In this document: positions 23,415-33,843 of the stretch, piece by piece | How positions within the stretch are numbered: the first letter of the stretch is position 1 | How the letters are laid out: each line of letters starts with the position of its first letter | From: Paludibacteraceae bacterium | GTDB taxonomy: Bacteria > Bacteroidota > Bacteroidia > Bacteroidales > Paludibacteraceae | Direction: 5' to 3' | Assembly (NCBI GenBank): GCA_017625155.1 | Contig: JAGALP010000004.1 | Span: 62,001-126,000 of the forward strand | DNA: 64,000 nucleotides | Program-made: the position numbers and the translations under genes | Notes under the pieces: generated by a model | Databases searched by the model: none | The model's input: the letters and a program-made list of their open reading frames with translations, nothing else | Told to the model about the DNA's origin: nothing

Positions 23415-25163
23415 ATGGCAATTTTTGTAAAAAATGAGGGTGAACCTCGTAAAAAAATGGGTTGCTTAGGTAAGACCCTAGTAGGAATTGTAGTTTATTT
23501 TGGTATTTGTTTCTTGTTTGGTTTGATGATGGGCGATATGATGTCCACACCTGCCACCAAACTGGAGGAAAACACCATTTATCGTATTGATTTGAAAGGT
23601 AAGTTGGTGGAGCAAGCTGGCGAGGAGAATCCTTTTGATGCACTCTTTGCAGAGATGTATGGTCAATCCACGTCAACCGTAGGATTGAGCGACTTGCTCA
23701 GTAATATTGCTCTGGCAAAAGACAACGACAAAATTTTGGGTATTTACCTCAAAGGTGGTTCGCTTTCTGCCGGTCCTGCTTCGGCTAAGGCGCTTCGCGA
23801 TGCACTCCTTGATTTCAAGCAGTCGGGCAAGTTTGTGATTGCGTATGCTGATTCGTATTCGCAGACCAACTACTACATTGCTTCGGTGGCGGATAAAATT
23901 TTCTTTAATCCAGTGGGTGCGTTGGCATGGGACGGTTTAACCGCGCAAAAAGAGTATTATACTCGTTTATTTGAGAAGATTGGTATTGAGATGCAGATTC
24001 TCAAGGTCGGCACATTCAAATCAGCAGTAGAACCATACTTCCGCACCTCAATGTCAGATGCTGACCGCAAACAAACCGAGCAATATCTGGGTGGTATCTG
24101 GAGTGAGATGAAGTCGGCAGTCGGACAAAGTCGTCAAATTTCAGCAGAGCAATTGCACGCATACGCAGATGAGTGCATGTCGCTGCAACCACAAGAGAAA
24201 TACTTGGCATACAACTTTGTGGACTCTTTGGTATATATCCAAGAAATGGATTCTATCTTGCGCACCTATGCAGGTACCAAAGATTATAAGCAACTCTCTA
24301 CTAGCAAGATGACCAATGTAGAGCGTACTAAGATAGAGGCGAAAGACAAAGTGGCTGTGCTCTATGCAGAAGGTGCGATTTCTGACGCAGGTGCTGAAGG
24401 TATTGTAGAGGGTAAGATATTGAAAACCATTAAGAAGATTTATAAGGATGACGATGTAAAAGCAGTAGTTTTCCGTGTAAATAGTCCTGGTGGTAGTGCC
24501 GATGCGAGTGAGCAGATTTGGCACGCGATGAAGATGTTGCAAGATAAAGGCATTCCAGTAGTGGTTTCTATGGGCGATTATGCTGCATCGGGTGGCTACT
24601 ATATCTCTTGCAACGCGGATTATATCTATGCTGAGCCAACTACATTGACTGGTTCGATAGGTATCTTCGGTACTGTACCTAATATCAACAAACTCCGCGA
24701 GAAAGTGGGTTTGGATATTGATGGTGTATCTACCAACAAACATTCCGCCTTGAATGTCAATGCTATCTATAGAGGCATGAACCCTCAAGAGACTGCTCTC
24801 ATGCAAAACATGGTAGAGCGTGGTTATGACCTCTTTACTCGTCGTTGTGCAGACGGTCGCGGAATGTCGCAAGATGAGATTAAGAAGATTGGCGAGGGTA
24901 GAGTATGGCTTGGCAAAGATGCGTTGGAGATTGGTTTAGTGGATAGTTTGGGTAATATCAACGATGCTATTGCAAAAGCAGTTGAAATGGCTCAGTTGGG
25001 TGAGTATCAGTTGGTTAGTTATCCCGAGAAGAAAGACCCATTCGAGGAGATGCTCAAGATGCTTGACAATACTACGCCAGAGGAGCAACTCATCATGCAA
25101 GTGCGCGAGTTTGCGTCCAAACCACGTATCATGGCACTTATGCCAGAGGTAAAAATACAATAA
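23415..25163 (+). CDS. sppA: Signal peptide peptidase SppA, 67K type
   Basis: 582 residues: a membrane anchor (~24-44) and two tandem peptidase-S49 domains. The catalytic lysine lies in GTFKSAVEPYFR (N-terminal half) and the nucleophile Ser in YAASGGYYISC (C-terminal half), the expected split for double-length SppA. It degrades released signal peptides in the inner membrane. 17 bases upstream of lpxK. Confidence 0.95.
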   Translation: MAIFVKNEGEPRKKMGCLGKTLVGIVVYFGICFLFGLMMGDMMSTPATKLEENTIYRIDLKGKLVEQAGEENPFDALFAEMYGQSTSTVGLSDLLSNIALAKDNDKILGIYLKGGSLSAGPASAKALRDALLDFKQSGKFVIAYADSYSQTNYYIASVADKIFFNPVGALAWDGLTAQKEYYTRLFEKIGIEMQILKVGTFKSAVEPYFRTSMSDADRKQTEQYLGGIWSEMKSAVGQSRQISAEQLHAYADECMSLQPQEKYLAYNFVDSLVYIQEMDSILRTYAGTKDYKQLSTSKMTNVERTKIEAKDKVAVLYAEGAISDAGAEGIVEGKILKTIKKIYKDDDVKAVVFRVNSPGGSADASEQIWHAMKMLQDKGIPVVVSMGDYAASGGYYISCNADYIYAEPTTLTGSIGIFGTVPNINKLREKVGLDIDGVSTNKHSALNVNAIYRGMNPQETALMQNMVERGYDLFTRRCADGRGMSQDEIKKIGEGRVWLGKDALEIGLVDSLGNINDAIAKAVEMAQLGEYQLVSYPEKKDPFEEMLKMLDNTTPEEQLIMQVREFASKPRIMALMPEVKIQ

Positions 25164-25180
25164 TACGAATCGCTGAGACA

Positions 25181-26197
25181 TTGACCACACTTCAATTCTT
25201 GAAATATTGTGCAATGCCCATCTCCTGGCTTTATGCGCTGGGAGTGTGGGTGCGCAATGTGTTGTACGATGATCATGTGCTACCGTCATATACCGTCAGT
25301 GTACCAACGATTGCGATTGGTAACTTGGCAGTTGGTGGTACAGGCAAAACGCCAATGACGGAATACCTCATTCGGCTATTGGCTCCTAAATATAAGGTGG
25401 CTGTACTATCGCGTGGCTACGGAAGAAAAACGCGTGGATTTCGTCTGGCTAACGCAGAAGATACGGCACAAACCATAGGCGATGAACCAATGCTGATTCA
25501 TATGCATTTTCCCGATGTTCCAGTGGCAGTATGTGCCGACAGAGTGTTGGGTATCAAGCATTTGCAACAGATTATTCCAGACTTGCAGTGTGTCATATTG
25601 GATGATGCTTATCAACACCGTAGATTGAAAGCGGGATTCTATATCTTGCTCACATCATACAATAAACTCTATGTGCATGACCATATGCTACCATGGGGGA
25701 CTTTGCGTGATTTGCCTGCTGAGAGTGTGCGTGCTAATGCGGTGGTAGTCACCAAATGTCCATCTAAGGTGCAAGCCATTGAAAGGCGTATTGTAAGTAA
25801 TAGTTTGCAATTGGCGTCGTATCAACAGCTGTATTATTCGTCCATTAAATATGTTCCGTTGCAATTATCAGCTACACCGTTGTTGGTGACTGGTATTGCT
25901 AATCCCGCTCCGCTACTTGAATATATGCAACAGCAATATCCATGTACGCAATTGTTGCAATTCCCTGACCACCACGCGTTTAACAAGCAAGATGTTGCGC
26001 AAATCATACAACGTGCGAATCAATATGAATGTGTGGTAACCACCGAAAAAGATTATATGCGTATGCTGGAAACCCCTCTGGTAGAGGTATTGGGTGAGAA
26101 GTTACGGATCATTTCTATTCAAACGGATTTAGGCAATGACCAAGAAGCATTTAACCGCCAAATCCTGCTCTATGTCAGTGAAAATAACCGCAAATAG
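25181..26197 (+). CDS. lpxK: Tetraacyldisaccharide 4'-kinase
   Basis: 338 residues. P-loop GNLAVGGTGKTP (near residue 50), VAVLSRGYGRKTRGF and DDAYQHRRL are LpxK signatures. The enzyme phosphorylates the lipid A disaccharide 4' position at the inner membrane. The start is a TTG at 25181: homologues begin with a short hydrophilic lead followed by LPLSWLYG, matching MTTLQFLKYCAMPISWLYALG, and no ATG lies upstream in frame before the sppA stop. The MsbA-type exporter follows after a repeat, giving a lipid A phosphorylation-export pair. Confidence 0.95.
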   Translation: MTTLQFLKYCAMPISWLYALGVWVRNVLYDDHVLPSYTVSVPTIAIGNLAVGGTGKTPMTEYLIRLLAPKYKVAVLSRGYGRKTRGFRLANAEDTAQTIGDEPMLIHMHFPDVPVAVCADRVLGIKHLQQIIPDLQCVILDDAYQHRRLKAGFYILLTSYNKLYVHDHMLPWGTLRDLPAESVRANAVVVTKCPSKVQAIERRIVSNSLQLASYQQLYYSSIKYVPLQLSATPLLVTGIANPAPLLEYMQQQYPCTQLLQFPDHHAFNKQDVAQIIQRANQYECVVTTEKDYMRMLETPLVEVLGEKLRIISIQTDLGNDQEAFNRQILLYVSENNRK

Positions 26198-26235
26198 TCA
26201 ACTGTAAACTGTCAACTGTCAATTGTCAACTAATT
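26197..26235 (+). repeat. TGTCAACTGTCAATTG tandem repeat between lpxK and the ABC exporter
   Basis: Four to five imperfect GTCAACT/GTCAATT units fill the spacer exactly from the last base of the lpxK stop to the next ATG. It is the reverse orientation of the TTGACAGT family. Confidence 0.8.
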
Positions 26236-28077
26236 ATGAATATCCTCTCTCTCTTAAAGCGTTTTGTTCCGCCATATAAATGGCAAGTAATATTGAATCT
26301 CTTTTTCAATATTCTTTCTACGATATTGTCGCTGTTCTCATTTGCTACGATTATTCCTGTCTTGCAAATACTATTTGGTTTATCCGAAGCTACAGCCACG
26401 TATATGTCATTGGACGCGGCGGCTACCATGCAAGATACGATTGATATACTCAAAAATAATCTCTATTGCTTCTTACAAACGCAAATAGAAACACGCGGAG
26501 CACAATATGTATTGTTGCTTTTGGGTGGGTGTTTAGTGCTTCTTACTGGATTTAAGTGCCTCACGGCTTGGCTTGCCAATTATTTCATGGTACCCATACG
26601 TACAGGCGTGTTGCGCGACTTGCGTGCACAACTCTACAAGAAAGTGGTTAGTCTGCCTATTGGTTTCTTTACTGAAGAGCGCAAGGGCGATGTCATGTCG
26701 CGTATGACCAATGACGTGAATGAGGTAGAGGCGAGTATTATGTCCACATTGGATATGCTGTTCAAAGATCCTATAATGATCCTTGTTTATCTCATTACAC
26801 TATTTACCATCTCATGGCAGCTCACACTGTTTGTATTAGTACTGTTGCCTATTGCAGGATTATTGATTGGTCGTATTGGTCGTTCACTCAAACGCGCATC
26901 CACCAAAGGACAGGAGCAAAATGCTGAGATCCTCACCCAAATAGATGAGACATTGGGCGGTTTGCGCGTGGTAAAGGCGTTTAATGCAGAGAACAAACTG
27001 ACAGTGCGTTTCTTGCAGCTCATCAACGCTACACGTGCAACGTTTAATCGTATCAATCGCCGCTACTATCTGGCGCACCCAGTGTCGGAGTTTTTTGGTA
27101 CGGCACTCATCGCCATTCTCCTATGGTTTGGTGGTACACTCATATTGGGTGACCATTCGTCTATAGATGCGGCTACATTCATTTACTATCTGGTTATTTT
27201 CTATTCTATCATCAATCCTGCCAAAGACCTTAGCAAAGCCACTTACGGCATACGCCGTGGTATGGCGTCGCTGGAGCGAATAGATAAGATACTTAATACG
27301 GAAAGTAATATTCGCAATGCGGATAATCCAAAACAAATAGCAGATTTTCAGTCGGTTATTCGTTATGAGGATGTTTGCTTCTCCTATCAGGCAGATCGCC
27401 CTGTACTGAAGCATATCAATTTGGATATTAAGAAGGGTCAAACCATTGCTTTGGTTGGTCAGTCGGGTAGTGGAAAGACTACGATGGCGGATTTGTTGCC
27501 TCGTTTCTATGACCCCGTTGCAGGACGTATTACCATTGATGGGGTAGATATTCGAGAGGTAAAGACTTTTGATTTGCGTGCGCTCATGGGTAATGTGAAT
27601 CAAGAGGCGATTCTCTTCAATGATACATTCTACAACAATATCACGTTTGGTGTAGAGTCTGCCACGATGGAAGAGGTACGTCAGGCCGCATGTATTGCTA
27701 ATGCTGATGATTTTATTATGGCTACGCCAGACCAATATCAGACCACTATTGGCGACCGTGGTTCGCGTCTGAGTGGAGGACAACGCCAGCGCATCTCTAT
27801 TGCGCGTGCGATATTGAAGAATCCTCCGATTTTGATTTTGGACGAGGCCACTTCTGCTTTGGATACAGAATCCGAGAAACTGGTGCAAGAGGCATTGGAG
27901 AACCTGATGAAGGACCGCACTACCTTAGTGGTGGCACACCGTTTGAGTACTATCCGCAATGCTGACCTCATTTGTGTGCTGCATGAGGGGCAAATAGTAG
28001 AACGAGGAACGCATGAGGAATTATATGCTCTCAATGGTTACTACCGCAAACTCATTGATATGCAGCAAGCTAATTAA
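26236..28077 (+). CDS. ABC transporter, MsbA-type lipid A/lipid exporter
   Basis: 613 residues, an exporter half-transporter: six membrane helices (residues ~15-345) and an ATPase domain with Walker A GQSGSGKTT, signature LSGGQRQR, Walker B ILILDEAT and the H-loop AHRLST. Following lpxK directly, it most likely flips lipid A core from the inner membrane's cytosolic face, but substrate cannot be proven from sequence. The transcript ends at the hairpin 28086-28116. Confidence 0.92.
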   Translation: MNILSLLKRFVPPYKWQVILNLFFNILSTILSLFSFATIIPVLQILFGLSEATATYMSLDAAATMQDTIDILKNNLYCFLQTQIETRGAQYVLLLLGGCLVLLTGFKCLTAWLANYFMVPIRTGVLRDLRAQLYKKVVSLPIGFFTEERKGDVMSRMTNDVNEVEASIMSTLDMLFKDPIMILVYLITLFTISWQLTLFVLVLLPIAGLLIGRIGRSLKRASTKGQEQNAEILTQIDETLGGLRVVKAFNAENKLTVRFLQLINATRATFNRINRRYYLAHPVSEFFGTALIAILLWFGGTLILGDHSSIDAATFIYYLVIFYSIINPAKDLSKATYGIRRGMASLERIDKILNTESNIRNADNPKQIADFQSVIRYEDVCFSYQADRPVLKHINLDIKKGQTIALVGQSGSGKTTMADLLPRFYDPVAGRITIDGVDIREVKTFDLRALMGNVNQEAILFNDTFYNNITFGVESATMEEVRQAACIANADDFIMATPDQYQTTIGDRGSRLSGGQRQRISIARAILKNPPILILDEATSALDTESEKLVQEALENLMKDRTTLVVAHRLSTIRNADLICVLHEGQIVERGTHEELYALNGYYRKLIDMQQAN

Positions 28078-28085
28078 CTAAAAAA

Positions 28086-28116
28086 GAGAGAAGGCAGCGC
28101 CTTCTCTCTCTTTTTT
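28086..28116 (+). terminator. Strong rho-independent terminator
   Basis: GAGAGAAGGC (28086-28095) pairs with GCCTTCTCTC (28099-28108) over a 3-base loop, flanked by A5 on the left and T7 on the right. It can serve both the exporter gene and the convergent lipoprotein gene. Confidence 0.92.
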
Positions 28117-28132
28117 TAGTTCTAATTGTTTA

Positions 28133-28438
28133 TTATTCCTCTGTGTTCATATCCAAGCATGTTTCTGCTGTGGAATGTGTAGTCTTTTTGTAAGTTGCAC
28201 TTGCCTCGTTATCAAAAATTTGAGCCAATTTCACAGCAGTTTGTACGGTTTCTACCAAGTGTTTTTCGGTTCCCCATACATAAACTACTTCTTCACCTTC
28301 TGTGCTGGAGAGGGTGTACATCCAACAAGCCATTGTAGTGTCATCCAATTTACTTGGGTCTACTTGCATTACATCTTTTTGACAACTAGTCAAGCCAACT
28401 GTAAATACGCACGCGAGTGCAATAACGATTTTTTTCAT
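28133..28438 (-). CDS. Small lipoprotein of unknown function
   Basis: 101 residues. Lipoprotein signal MKKIVIALACVFTVGLTSC (lipobox LTSC), then an ~80-residue domain containing TMACWMYTLSSTEGEEVVYVWGTEKHLVETVQTAV and an acidic tail. No family recognised. It has its own promoter at 28477-28507 and shares the terminator at 28086 with the convergent gene. Confidence 0.75.
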   Translation of the reverse strand: MKKIVIALACVFTVGLTSCQKDVMQVDPSKLDDTTMACWMYTLSSTEGEEVVYVWGTEKHLVETVQTAVKLAQIFDNEASATYKKTTHSTAETCLDMNTEE

Positions 28439-28476
28439 TGTAAATATAATTTAATGGTTAATTTTGATTTGTAGAG

Positions 28477-28507
28477 CAAAGGTACTACTTTTTTTGATAT
28501 AGACCAA
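28477..28507 (-). promoter_or_regulatory. Promoter of the small lipoprotein gene
   Basis: On the minus strand: TTG (28507-28505), 20 bases, TACCTTTG (28484-28477). Confidence 0.8.
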
Positions 28508-28546
28508 ATATATCTTAAAAATTGGATACTTTTTGTTAACAAATCG

Positions 28547-31216
28547 TCATTTTCCACCCACCAATTTCTTGATTTCACTTAGTTTGTTCAATGCCTCAAG
28601 TGGAGTAAGGTTGTTTATATCCAGCGTTTTGACTTCATCGCGTATTTGCTCCAGTACAGGGTCGTCCAGCTGGAAGAAACTCAGCTGCATACCTTCGGGG
28701 GCAGTGACAGTGGCTTTTCCGCCACCGATTTCCGATACCCGTTTTCCGCTTCCTGTTTCCAGCTTTTCGCTTCCCGCTTCCCGATTCCTTGCTCCTTGTT
28801 CGAGGTCAGCAAGAATGTGGTTGGCACGCTGTACGATGGACGAGGGCATACCTGCCAGTTTCGCCACATGGATACCGAAACTATGTTCCGAACCGCCACG
28901 AACCAGCTTGCGCATGAAGATGATTTTGTTGTCCACCTCGCGCACGGATACATTGTAGTTGCGAATACGTGAGAAGTTTTTTTCCATCTCGTTGAGCTCG
29001 TGGTAGTGAGTGGCAAAGAGTGTTTTGGCGTGTCCTCTATTCTCGTGGATATATTCCACAATCGCCCAAGCGATACTGATTCCGTCGTAGGTGCTGGTAC
29101 CTCGTCCTAACTCGTCGAAGAGCACGAGACTGCGTTCGCTGAGGTTGTTCAATATGCTGGCTGCCTCGTTCATCTCGACCATGAAGGTACTTTCGCCCAC
29201 CGATATATTATCGCTCGCGCCTACGCGCGTGAATATCTTATCCACTACGCCTATGCTGGCACTCTCTGCGGGTACGAAACTACCCATTTGTGCCATCAGC
29301 ACAATGAGGGCTGTTTGGCGGAGTAGGGCAGACTTACCCGCCATATTCGGACCAGTGATGATGATAATCTGTTGCCCATTGTTGTCGAGGAGTACATCGT
29401 TTGGCACATACTCTTCATCCAATGGCAATTGCTTCTCAATTACGGGGTGGCGACCTTGACGGATATCAATTACCAGACTATCATTGATGGCAGGACACAC
29501 ATACTTATTCTCCACCGCTACACGCGCAAAGCCCATCAAGCAGTCCATCTGCGCTATCACGTTGGCATCCATCTGCATTTGTGGTACAAACTCGGTCATC
29601 GCCAACATCAGTTCGGTGTATAAGCGATTCTCAATAATTTGTATTTGCCCCTCTGCATTGAGGATTTTGTCCTCATACTCTTTGAGTTCTTGTGTGATAT
29701 AGCGCTCGGCATTGACAAGTGTCTGCTTGCGAATCCATGTCTCGGGCACTTGATCTTTGTAGGTGTTGCGCACCTCCAAATAATAGCCAAACACATTATT
29801 GTATCCTATCTTAAGCGACTGAATACCCGTAGCCTCTATCTCTCGTTGTTGGATTTGCAAAAGTCGCTCTTTACCGTGCGCTTGTATGTCGCGCAGCTCG
29901 TCTAGTTCGGTATTTACGCCACGTGCAATGGTGTTCGGACGTCCTTGCACAGCGGGTGGATCTGGGGTGATCTCACGTTGGATTCTCTCGCACATCTCGC
30001 TGCACAGACTCAGTTGCTCGCCGAGCAAACGCAGGTATGAATTATCAATTGCATTTTCACATATCTGTTTGATAGGCGCAATGCAATTGAGAGCTACGCT
30101 CAGTTGCACCATCTCGCGTGGCGAAATCCTTCCCGTGGATATTTTACCTACGATGCGCTCCATATCCATGATACGCTCTAAGTTCTCACGAATAATCTCA
30201 CGCTCCTCTGGATGGCGGAAAAGATACTCTACCACTGTCTGACGGTTGCGGATAGCACGTACATCTTTTAGCGGGAATGCCAGCCAGCGGTGCAGCAATC
30301 GACCACCCATAGGTGTGGTGGTGCGGTCGATAATATCGTAGAGCGTAGTGCTGTTCTCACGCTGTCCGCTTAGTAGCTCCAAGTTGCGAATAGTGAAGCG
30401 ATCCATCCATACGAACTTATCCTCCTCAATGCGGCTAAGATGCTGAATATGACCATTTTGCAAGTGTTGTGTGGCATCTAAGTAGTGTAATATCGCACCT
30501 GCTGCTATCACGCCTTCAGGCAATTGCTCCACACCAAATCCCTTCAAGTTTTGTACCTGAAACTGCTTGGTCAGTCTATCCATTGCCGCATCGTGGGTCA
30601 TCATCCAATCGTCCAACTCAAAGGTGAAGTATTTGCTTCCAAAAGCCGCTTCAAACACTTGCTTCTTGCCGCGCAAATACAATACCTCCTTAGGCGCAAA
30701 GTTCACCAACAGTTTGTCGATATAATCGCTTGTGCCTTGTGCAACGAGGAACTCGCCCGTAGAGATGTCCAAGAACGATACACCCACCTCGCGTTTGCCG
30801 AAGTTTACGCATGCCAGCCAGGTATTCTCCTTTTGCTGCAAAGTAGTATCCGAATAACTCACACCAGGCGTTACTAGTTCGGTTACACCACGTTTGACGA
30901 GTTTTTTTGTCAGTTTAGGGTCTTCCAATTGGTCACAAATAGCCACGCGTAAGCCTGCGCGTACTAGTTTAGGCAAATAGGTGTCTAGCGCATGGAATGG
31001 GAAGCCAGCCATCTCCAATGCTTTGGCTTCTTTGCTCGCACCATTGCTGCGATGGGTGAGCGTGATATTGAGTATCTTGCTCGCGCGCACGGCATCTTCA
31101 GCATAGGTCTCGTAGAAATCGCCACAACGAAACAGCAATACCGCATCGGGGTATTGGTTCTTTATCTCGCGAAACTGTCGCATCATCGGGGTTTCTGTTG
31201 TATCTATCTTTGCCAT
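28547..31216 (-). CDS. mutS: DNA mismatch repair protein MutS
   Basis: 889 residues. Mismatch-binding domain I with the F-x-E motif in [14 protein letters not shown] (residues ~30-43), lever/clamp regions, and a C-terminal ATPase with Walker [25 protein letters not shown] and FATHYHEL. Recognises mispairs and recruits MutL. Between the ATPase end and the conserved [11 protein letters not shown] tail there is a low-complexity stretch [20 protein letters not shown], encoded by GGAAGCGGGAAGCG-type repetitive DNA; it begins like a segment of the ATPase gene at 49404 (EQRARN). It follows the TonB receptor by 15 bases and is probably co-transcribed. Confidence 0.97.
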   Translation of the reverse strand: MAKIDTTETPMMRQFREIKNQYPDAVLLFRCGDFYETYAEDAVRASKILNITLTHRSNGASKEAKALEMAGFPFHALDTYLPKLVRAGLRVAICDQLEDPKLTKKLVKRGVTELVTPGVSYSDTTLQQKENTWLACVNFGKREVGVSFLDISTGEFLVAQGTSDYIDKLLVNFAPKEVLYLRGKKQVFEAAFGSKYFTFELDDWMMTHDAAMDRLTKQFQVQNLKGFGVEQLPEGVIAAGAILHYLDATQHLQNGHIQHLSRIEEDKFVWMDRFTIRNLELLSGQRENSTTLYDIIDRTTTPMGGRLLHRWLAFPLKDVRAIRNRQTVVEYLFRHPEEREIIRENLERIMDMERIVGKISTGRISPREMVQLSVALNCIAPIKQICENAIDNSYLRLLGEQLSLCSEMCERIQREITPDPPAVQGRPNTIARGVNTELDELRDIQAHGKERLLQIQQREIEATGIQSLKIGYNNVFGYYLEVRNTYKDQVPETWIRKQTLVNAERYITQELKEYEDKILNAEGQIQIIENRLYTELMLAMTEFVPQMQMDANVIAQMDCLMGFARVAVENKYVCPAINDSLVIDIRQGRHPVIEKQLPLDEEYVPNDVLLDNNGQQIIIITGPNMAGKSALLRQTALIVLMAQMGSFVPAESASIGVVDKIFTRVGASDNISVGESTFMVEMNEAASILNNLSERSLVLFDELGRGTSTYDGISIAWAIVEYIHENRGHAKTLFATHYHELNEMEKNFSRIRNYNVSVREVDNKIIFMRKLVRGGSEHSFGIHVAKLAGMPSSIVQRANHILADLEQGARNREAGSEKLETGSGKRVSEIGGGKATVTAPEGMQLSFFQLDDPVLEQIRDEVKTLDINNLTPLEALNKLSEIKKLVGGK

Positions 31217-31231
31217 ATTCTAAACACTAAA

Positions 31232-33754
31232 CTACTTTATTTTTACATCAAACTTCAAATTGAACATTCGCCCTGTCAAATAGTTTGGGCAAGGCAATTG
31301 GAGTCCATTGATAGCTGAAACCCAGTAATAACTGTTTTCGTTTTTCCAACCTACAAGGTTAAAGACATCAAATTGGATGCTCCAACTATCTACATGTTTT
31401 GCATTTTTCATCCATTTGTCGGTTTTTGCTGAGAAGGTGCGACTTGCCCCCACATCAATACGTTTGAAGTCACTCAAGTGGCCGAGATAGCGCATATTTT
31501 CTTTGCGTGGATAGCCAAATGGTAGTCCTTCGCTCCAGATGAACTTGAGATGCAACTTGTATTGCGGTAACTGAGGTAGATAGTCTTGGAAATATATTGT
31601 GAGGTTGTATCGTTGTTCTTGCGGTGTAGGAATCCAACCGAGATGATGCTTGTCGTCAATAAATCTCATTCTGCTACGCATTGTGGAGAAACTAATCCAT
31701 GAATCAGCACCAGGCACCAATTCACCCATGAGTTTCATATCCAATCCAATGGTGTAGCCCTCGCTATCATTCATGCCAGAGTAGCGTACGCGCACGTTGT
31801 CCACTGTGTAGCTCTCCATTCTATCAATCCACTTACCATAGGCTTCTGCCGTAAACTTGAAAGGTCGTCCCCATGCGCGGAAGTAGTAGTCAGTACCGAG
31901 AACTAATTGATAGGAGCGTTGTGCCTTCAGCTTATCGTTTAAGTGAATGCGATACACGCCCTTGTCGTCTTGAATGGTTTGTCGCAATTCTTTGTAGAAT
32001 GGTGCTTGATAGTAGATACCTGTTGCCACACGGAATGTGAAATCTCGCTTCCAGCCTGGCATCCATACCACGCTCACGCGAGGGGAAGGAAGTACCTCAT
32101 TGCTAAAACTCCACCAGTTCAAACGCATACCTGCGGTTAAGAATACTTTGCCTTGCTCCGTACTCCAGCGATAGGTGTTTTGTGCATAGGCTTGCAGGCG
32201 ACCGTTCAGCATGCGTGTGGTACCTTTCATGGCATAATACAGCTCCATTTCTTTGTCCGCATTGGGCAAACTATATCCCAATGAGTCGCGCCATTCCCAT
32301 TCGCTAATACGGTCTGTGATCATCTCCACTTGTCCGCTTACGCCCCATTTCAATGTATTAGTTCCGCGTTTCCACTCGCCGTTATGCGCTAAAGTGATTA
32401 TGCCTGACTGTAGGGTATTGCGTGCATGCTCGTGGTATTCCCCTTTTCCAAGTAGTTTCTTATTGCCGTCAGGCGTAGCTAATTCTCCATTTGCATCATA
32501 TCCTCCGCCCGAATTATTCGCTTCATTCATGTCTTTTTGTCGCAATACATATGCAGTACGGATGTCGTATGTTTCCTGCTCATGTGTATAAAATCCGTTA
32601 AGGTCCGCGCTTATTGTTACTTCTGGGTGTACCTTACCACTTGCGCTCAATGCCACGAAAGCGGTACGGAACATATCTTTTTCTTTTCCTTCGTGTTCAA
32701 TTTTTTGTTCTATAGCATCTAATCCACCCCAGTTTTTTACTGCGGAATCGGGCATAAACTCGTAGCTATTTTGCGAGAAGTTGCCTAAAAGACGTATCTC
32801 CCACGCCTTATCAATGTCCTTCCCTTCTGGGAGGGATTTAGGACCGGCTCCAACCTTCCATGTCATTTGCGTTTGATAATCTAGGAAGTTAGGCTTGTAG
32901 TTTCCCTTTGTGTCCAATGCGCCTAGCATGTATTTGGATGTCTTATAGCGTATGCCGTGCATCTGACTCTGCACACTATCTCCCCAACCTACATACGCAC
33001 TAGCCCCGAGTAAACTCATATTCAATCGTGATTCGAATGCTGTAGGTCGTTTATATCGTATATCTAACACTGACGACATCTTATCGCCATACATGGCATC
33101 AAAGCCACCTGCGGAGAAGTCCACGCTCTCTACCATGTCCGCATTCACGAAACTCAGCCCCTCTTGTTGTCCGCTGCGGATAAGCAATGGGCGATGTACC
33201 TCTAAGCCATTGACATATACCGAGTTTTCGTCGTAGGTGCCACCACGCACATTGTACTGGCTACTCATTTCATTGTTTTGGCGCACACCTGCAAAAGTGA
33301 TAAGTAGGCTCTCAATACCACCACCTGTAGCATCGGGCATCAGGCGCGCCACGCTTACGTCTGTGCGCTCCATCGTACCCGTCTGACGTTGGATACCACG
33401 CACGGTAATTTCGCTGAGCATCTCCTCATTGGTAGGGAGTACTACATTCACACCTAATACTTTGTTTGTTGTATATAGTTGTTGTCGAATACTCTCATAT
33501 CCAATCATGGAATACACCATAATGATGGTATCACCCATCTCCACGGTAAGGTCGTAATAGCCGTTTTGATTGGTGGTAGTACCATTGGTAGTGCCTTCTA
33601 CATAAACGTTTGCTAATTCTATACCACGGTTGTCAGAATCCAATACATATCCAAACACGCGCACTTCGGGTGCTTTCGCCCAAGTGACCGATGAAAAAAA
33701 CAGCAGACAAAGGATTATGCCTATGGTTCTTGCTATGTGGTTTGATAGATACAT
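31232..33754 (-). CDS. TonB-dependent receptor with CarboxypepD_reg-like domain
   Basis: 840 residues: signal peptide ending SSVTWA, a CarboxypepD_reg-like beta-sandwich (VRVFGYVLDSDNRGIELANVYVEGT), a plug domain (SLLITFAGVRQNNEMSSQYNVRGG, VYVNGLEVHRP) and a 22-strand-type barrel ending in NLKFDVKIK. It should import a siderophore, vitamin or glycan using TonB energy; no SusD-like partner is present and the ligand is unknown. The ATG at 33754 is chosen because the promoter -7 box (33778-33785) lies inside the longer possible frame from 33808, which therefore cannot be translated from this transcript. Confidence 0.9.
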   Translation of the reverse strand: MYLSNHIARTIGIILCLLFFSSVTWAKAPEVRVFGYVLDSDNRGIELANVYVEGTTNGTTTNQNGYYDLTVEMGDTIIMVYSMIGYESIRQQLYTTNKVLGVNVVLPTNEEMLSEITVRGIQRQTGTMERTDVSVARLMPDATGGGIESLLITFAGVRQNNEMSSQYNVRGGTYDENSVYVNGLEVHRPLLIRSGQQEGLSFVNADMVESVDFSAGGFDAMYGDKMSSVLDIRYKRPTAFESRLNMSLLGASAYVGWGDSVQSQMHGIRYKTSKYMLGALDTKGNYKPNFLDYQTQMTWKVGAGPKSLPEGKDIDKAWEIRLLGNFSQNSYEFMPDSAVKNWGGLDAIEQKIEHEGKEKDMFRTAFVALSASGKVHPEVTISADLNGFYTHEQETYDIRTAYVLRQKDMNEANNSGGGYDANGELATPDGNKKLLGKGEYHEHARNTLQSGIITLAHNGEWKRGTNTLKWGVSGQVEMITDRISEWEWRDSLGYSLPNADKEMELYYAMKGTTRMLNGRLQAYAQNTYRWSTEQGKVFLTAGMRLNWWSFSNEVLPSPRVSVVWMPGWKRDFTFRVATGIYYQAPFYKELRQTIQDDKGVYRIHLNDKLKAQRSYQLVLGTDYYFRAWGRPFKFTAEAYGKWIDRMESYTVDNVRVRYSGMNDSEGYTIGLDMKLMGELVPGADSWISFSTMRSRMRFIDDKHHLGWIPTPQEQRYNLTIYFQDYLPQLPQYKLHLKFIWSEGLPFGYPRKENMRYLGHLSDFKRIDVGASRTFSAKTDKWMKNAKHVDSWSIQFDVFNLVGWKNENSYYWVSAINGLQLPCPNYLTGRMFNLKFDVKIK

Positions 33755-33777
33755 GCACAATATCCCAATTAAACGCG

Positions 33778-33808
33778 CAAAGGTACGGAAAAATTTGCAT
33801 ATACGCAA
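33778..33808 (-). promoter_or_regulatory. Promoter of the TonB receptor-mutS operon
   Basis: Minus strand TTG (33808-33806), 20 bases, TACCTTTG (33785-33778). The expected start near 33771 leaves a leader of under 20 bases and fixes the receptor start at 33754. Confidence 0.85.
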
Positions 33809-33843
33809 GTAATGAGCTTATTTTTTAGGTGAAAGGTTAAATG

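Noticed and set aside
33755-33808. Longer N-terminus for the TonB receptor beginning at 33808.
   Set aside because: The promoter -7 box lies within that extension and a normal signal peptide begins at 33754.
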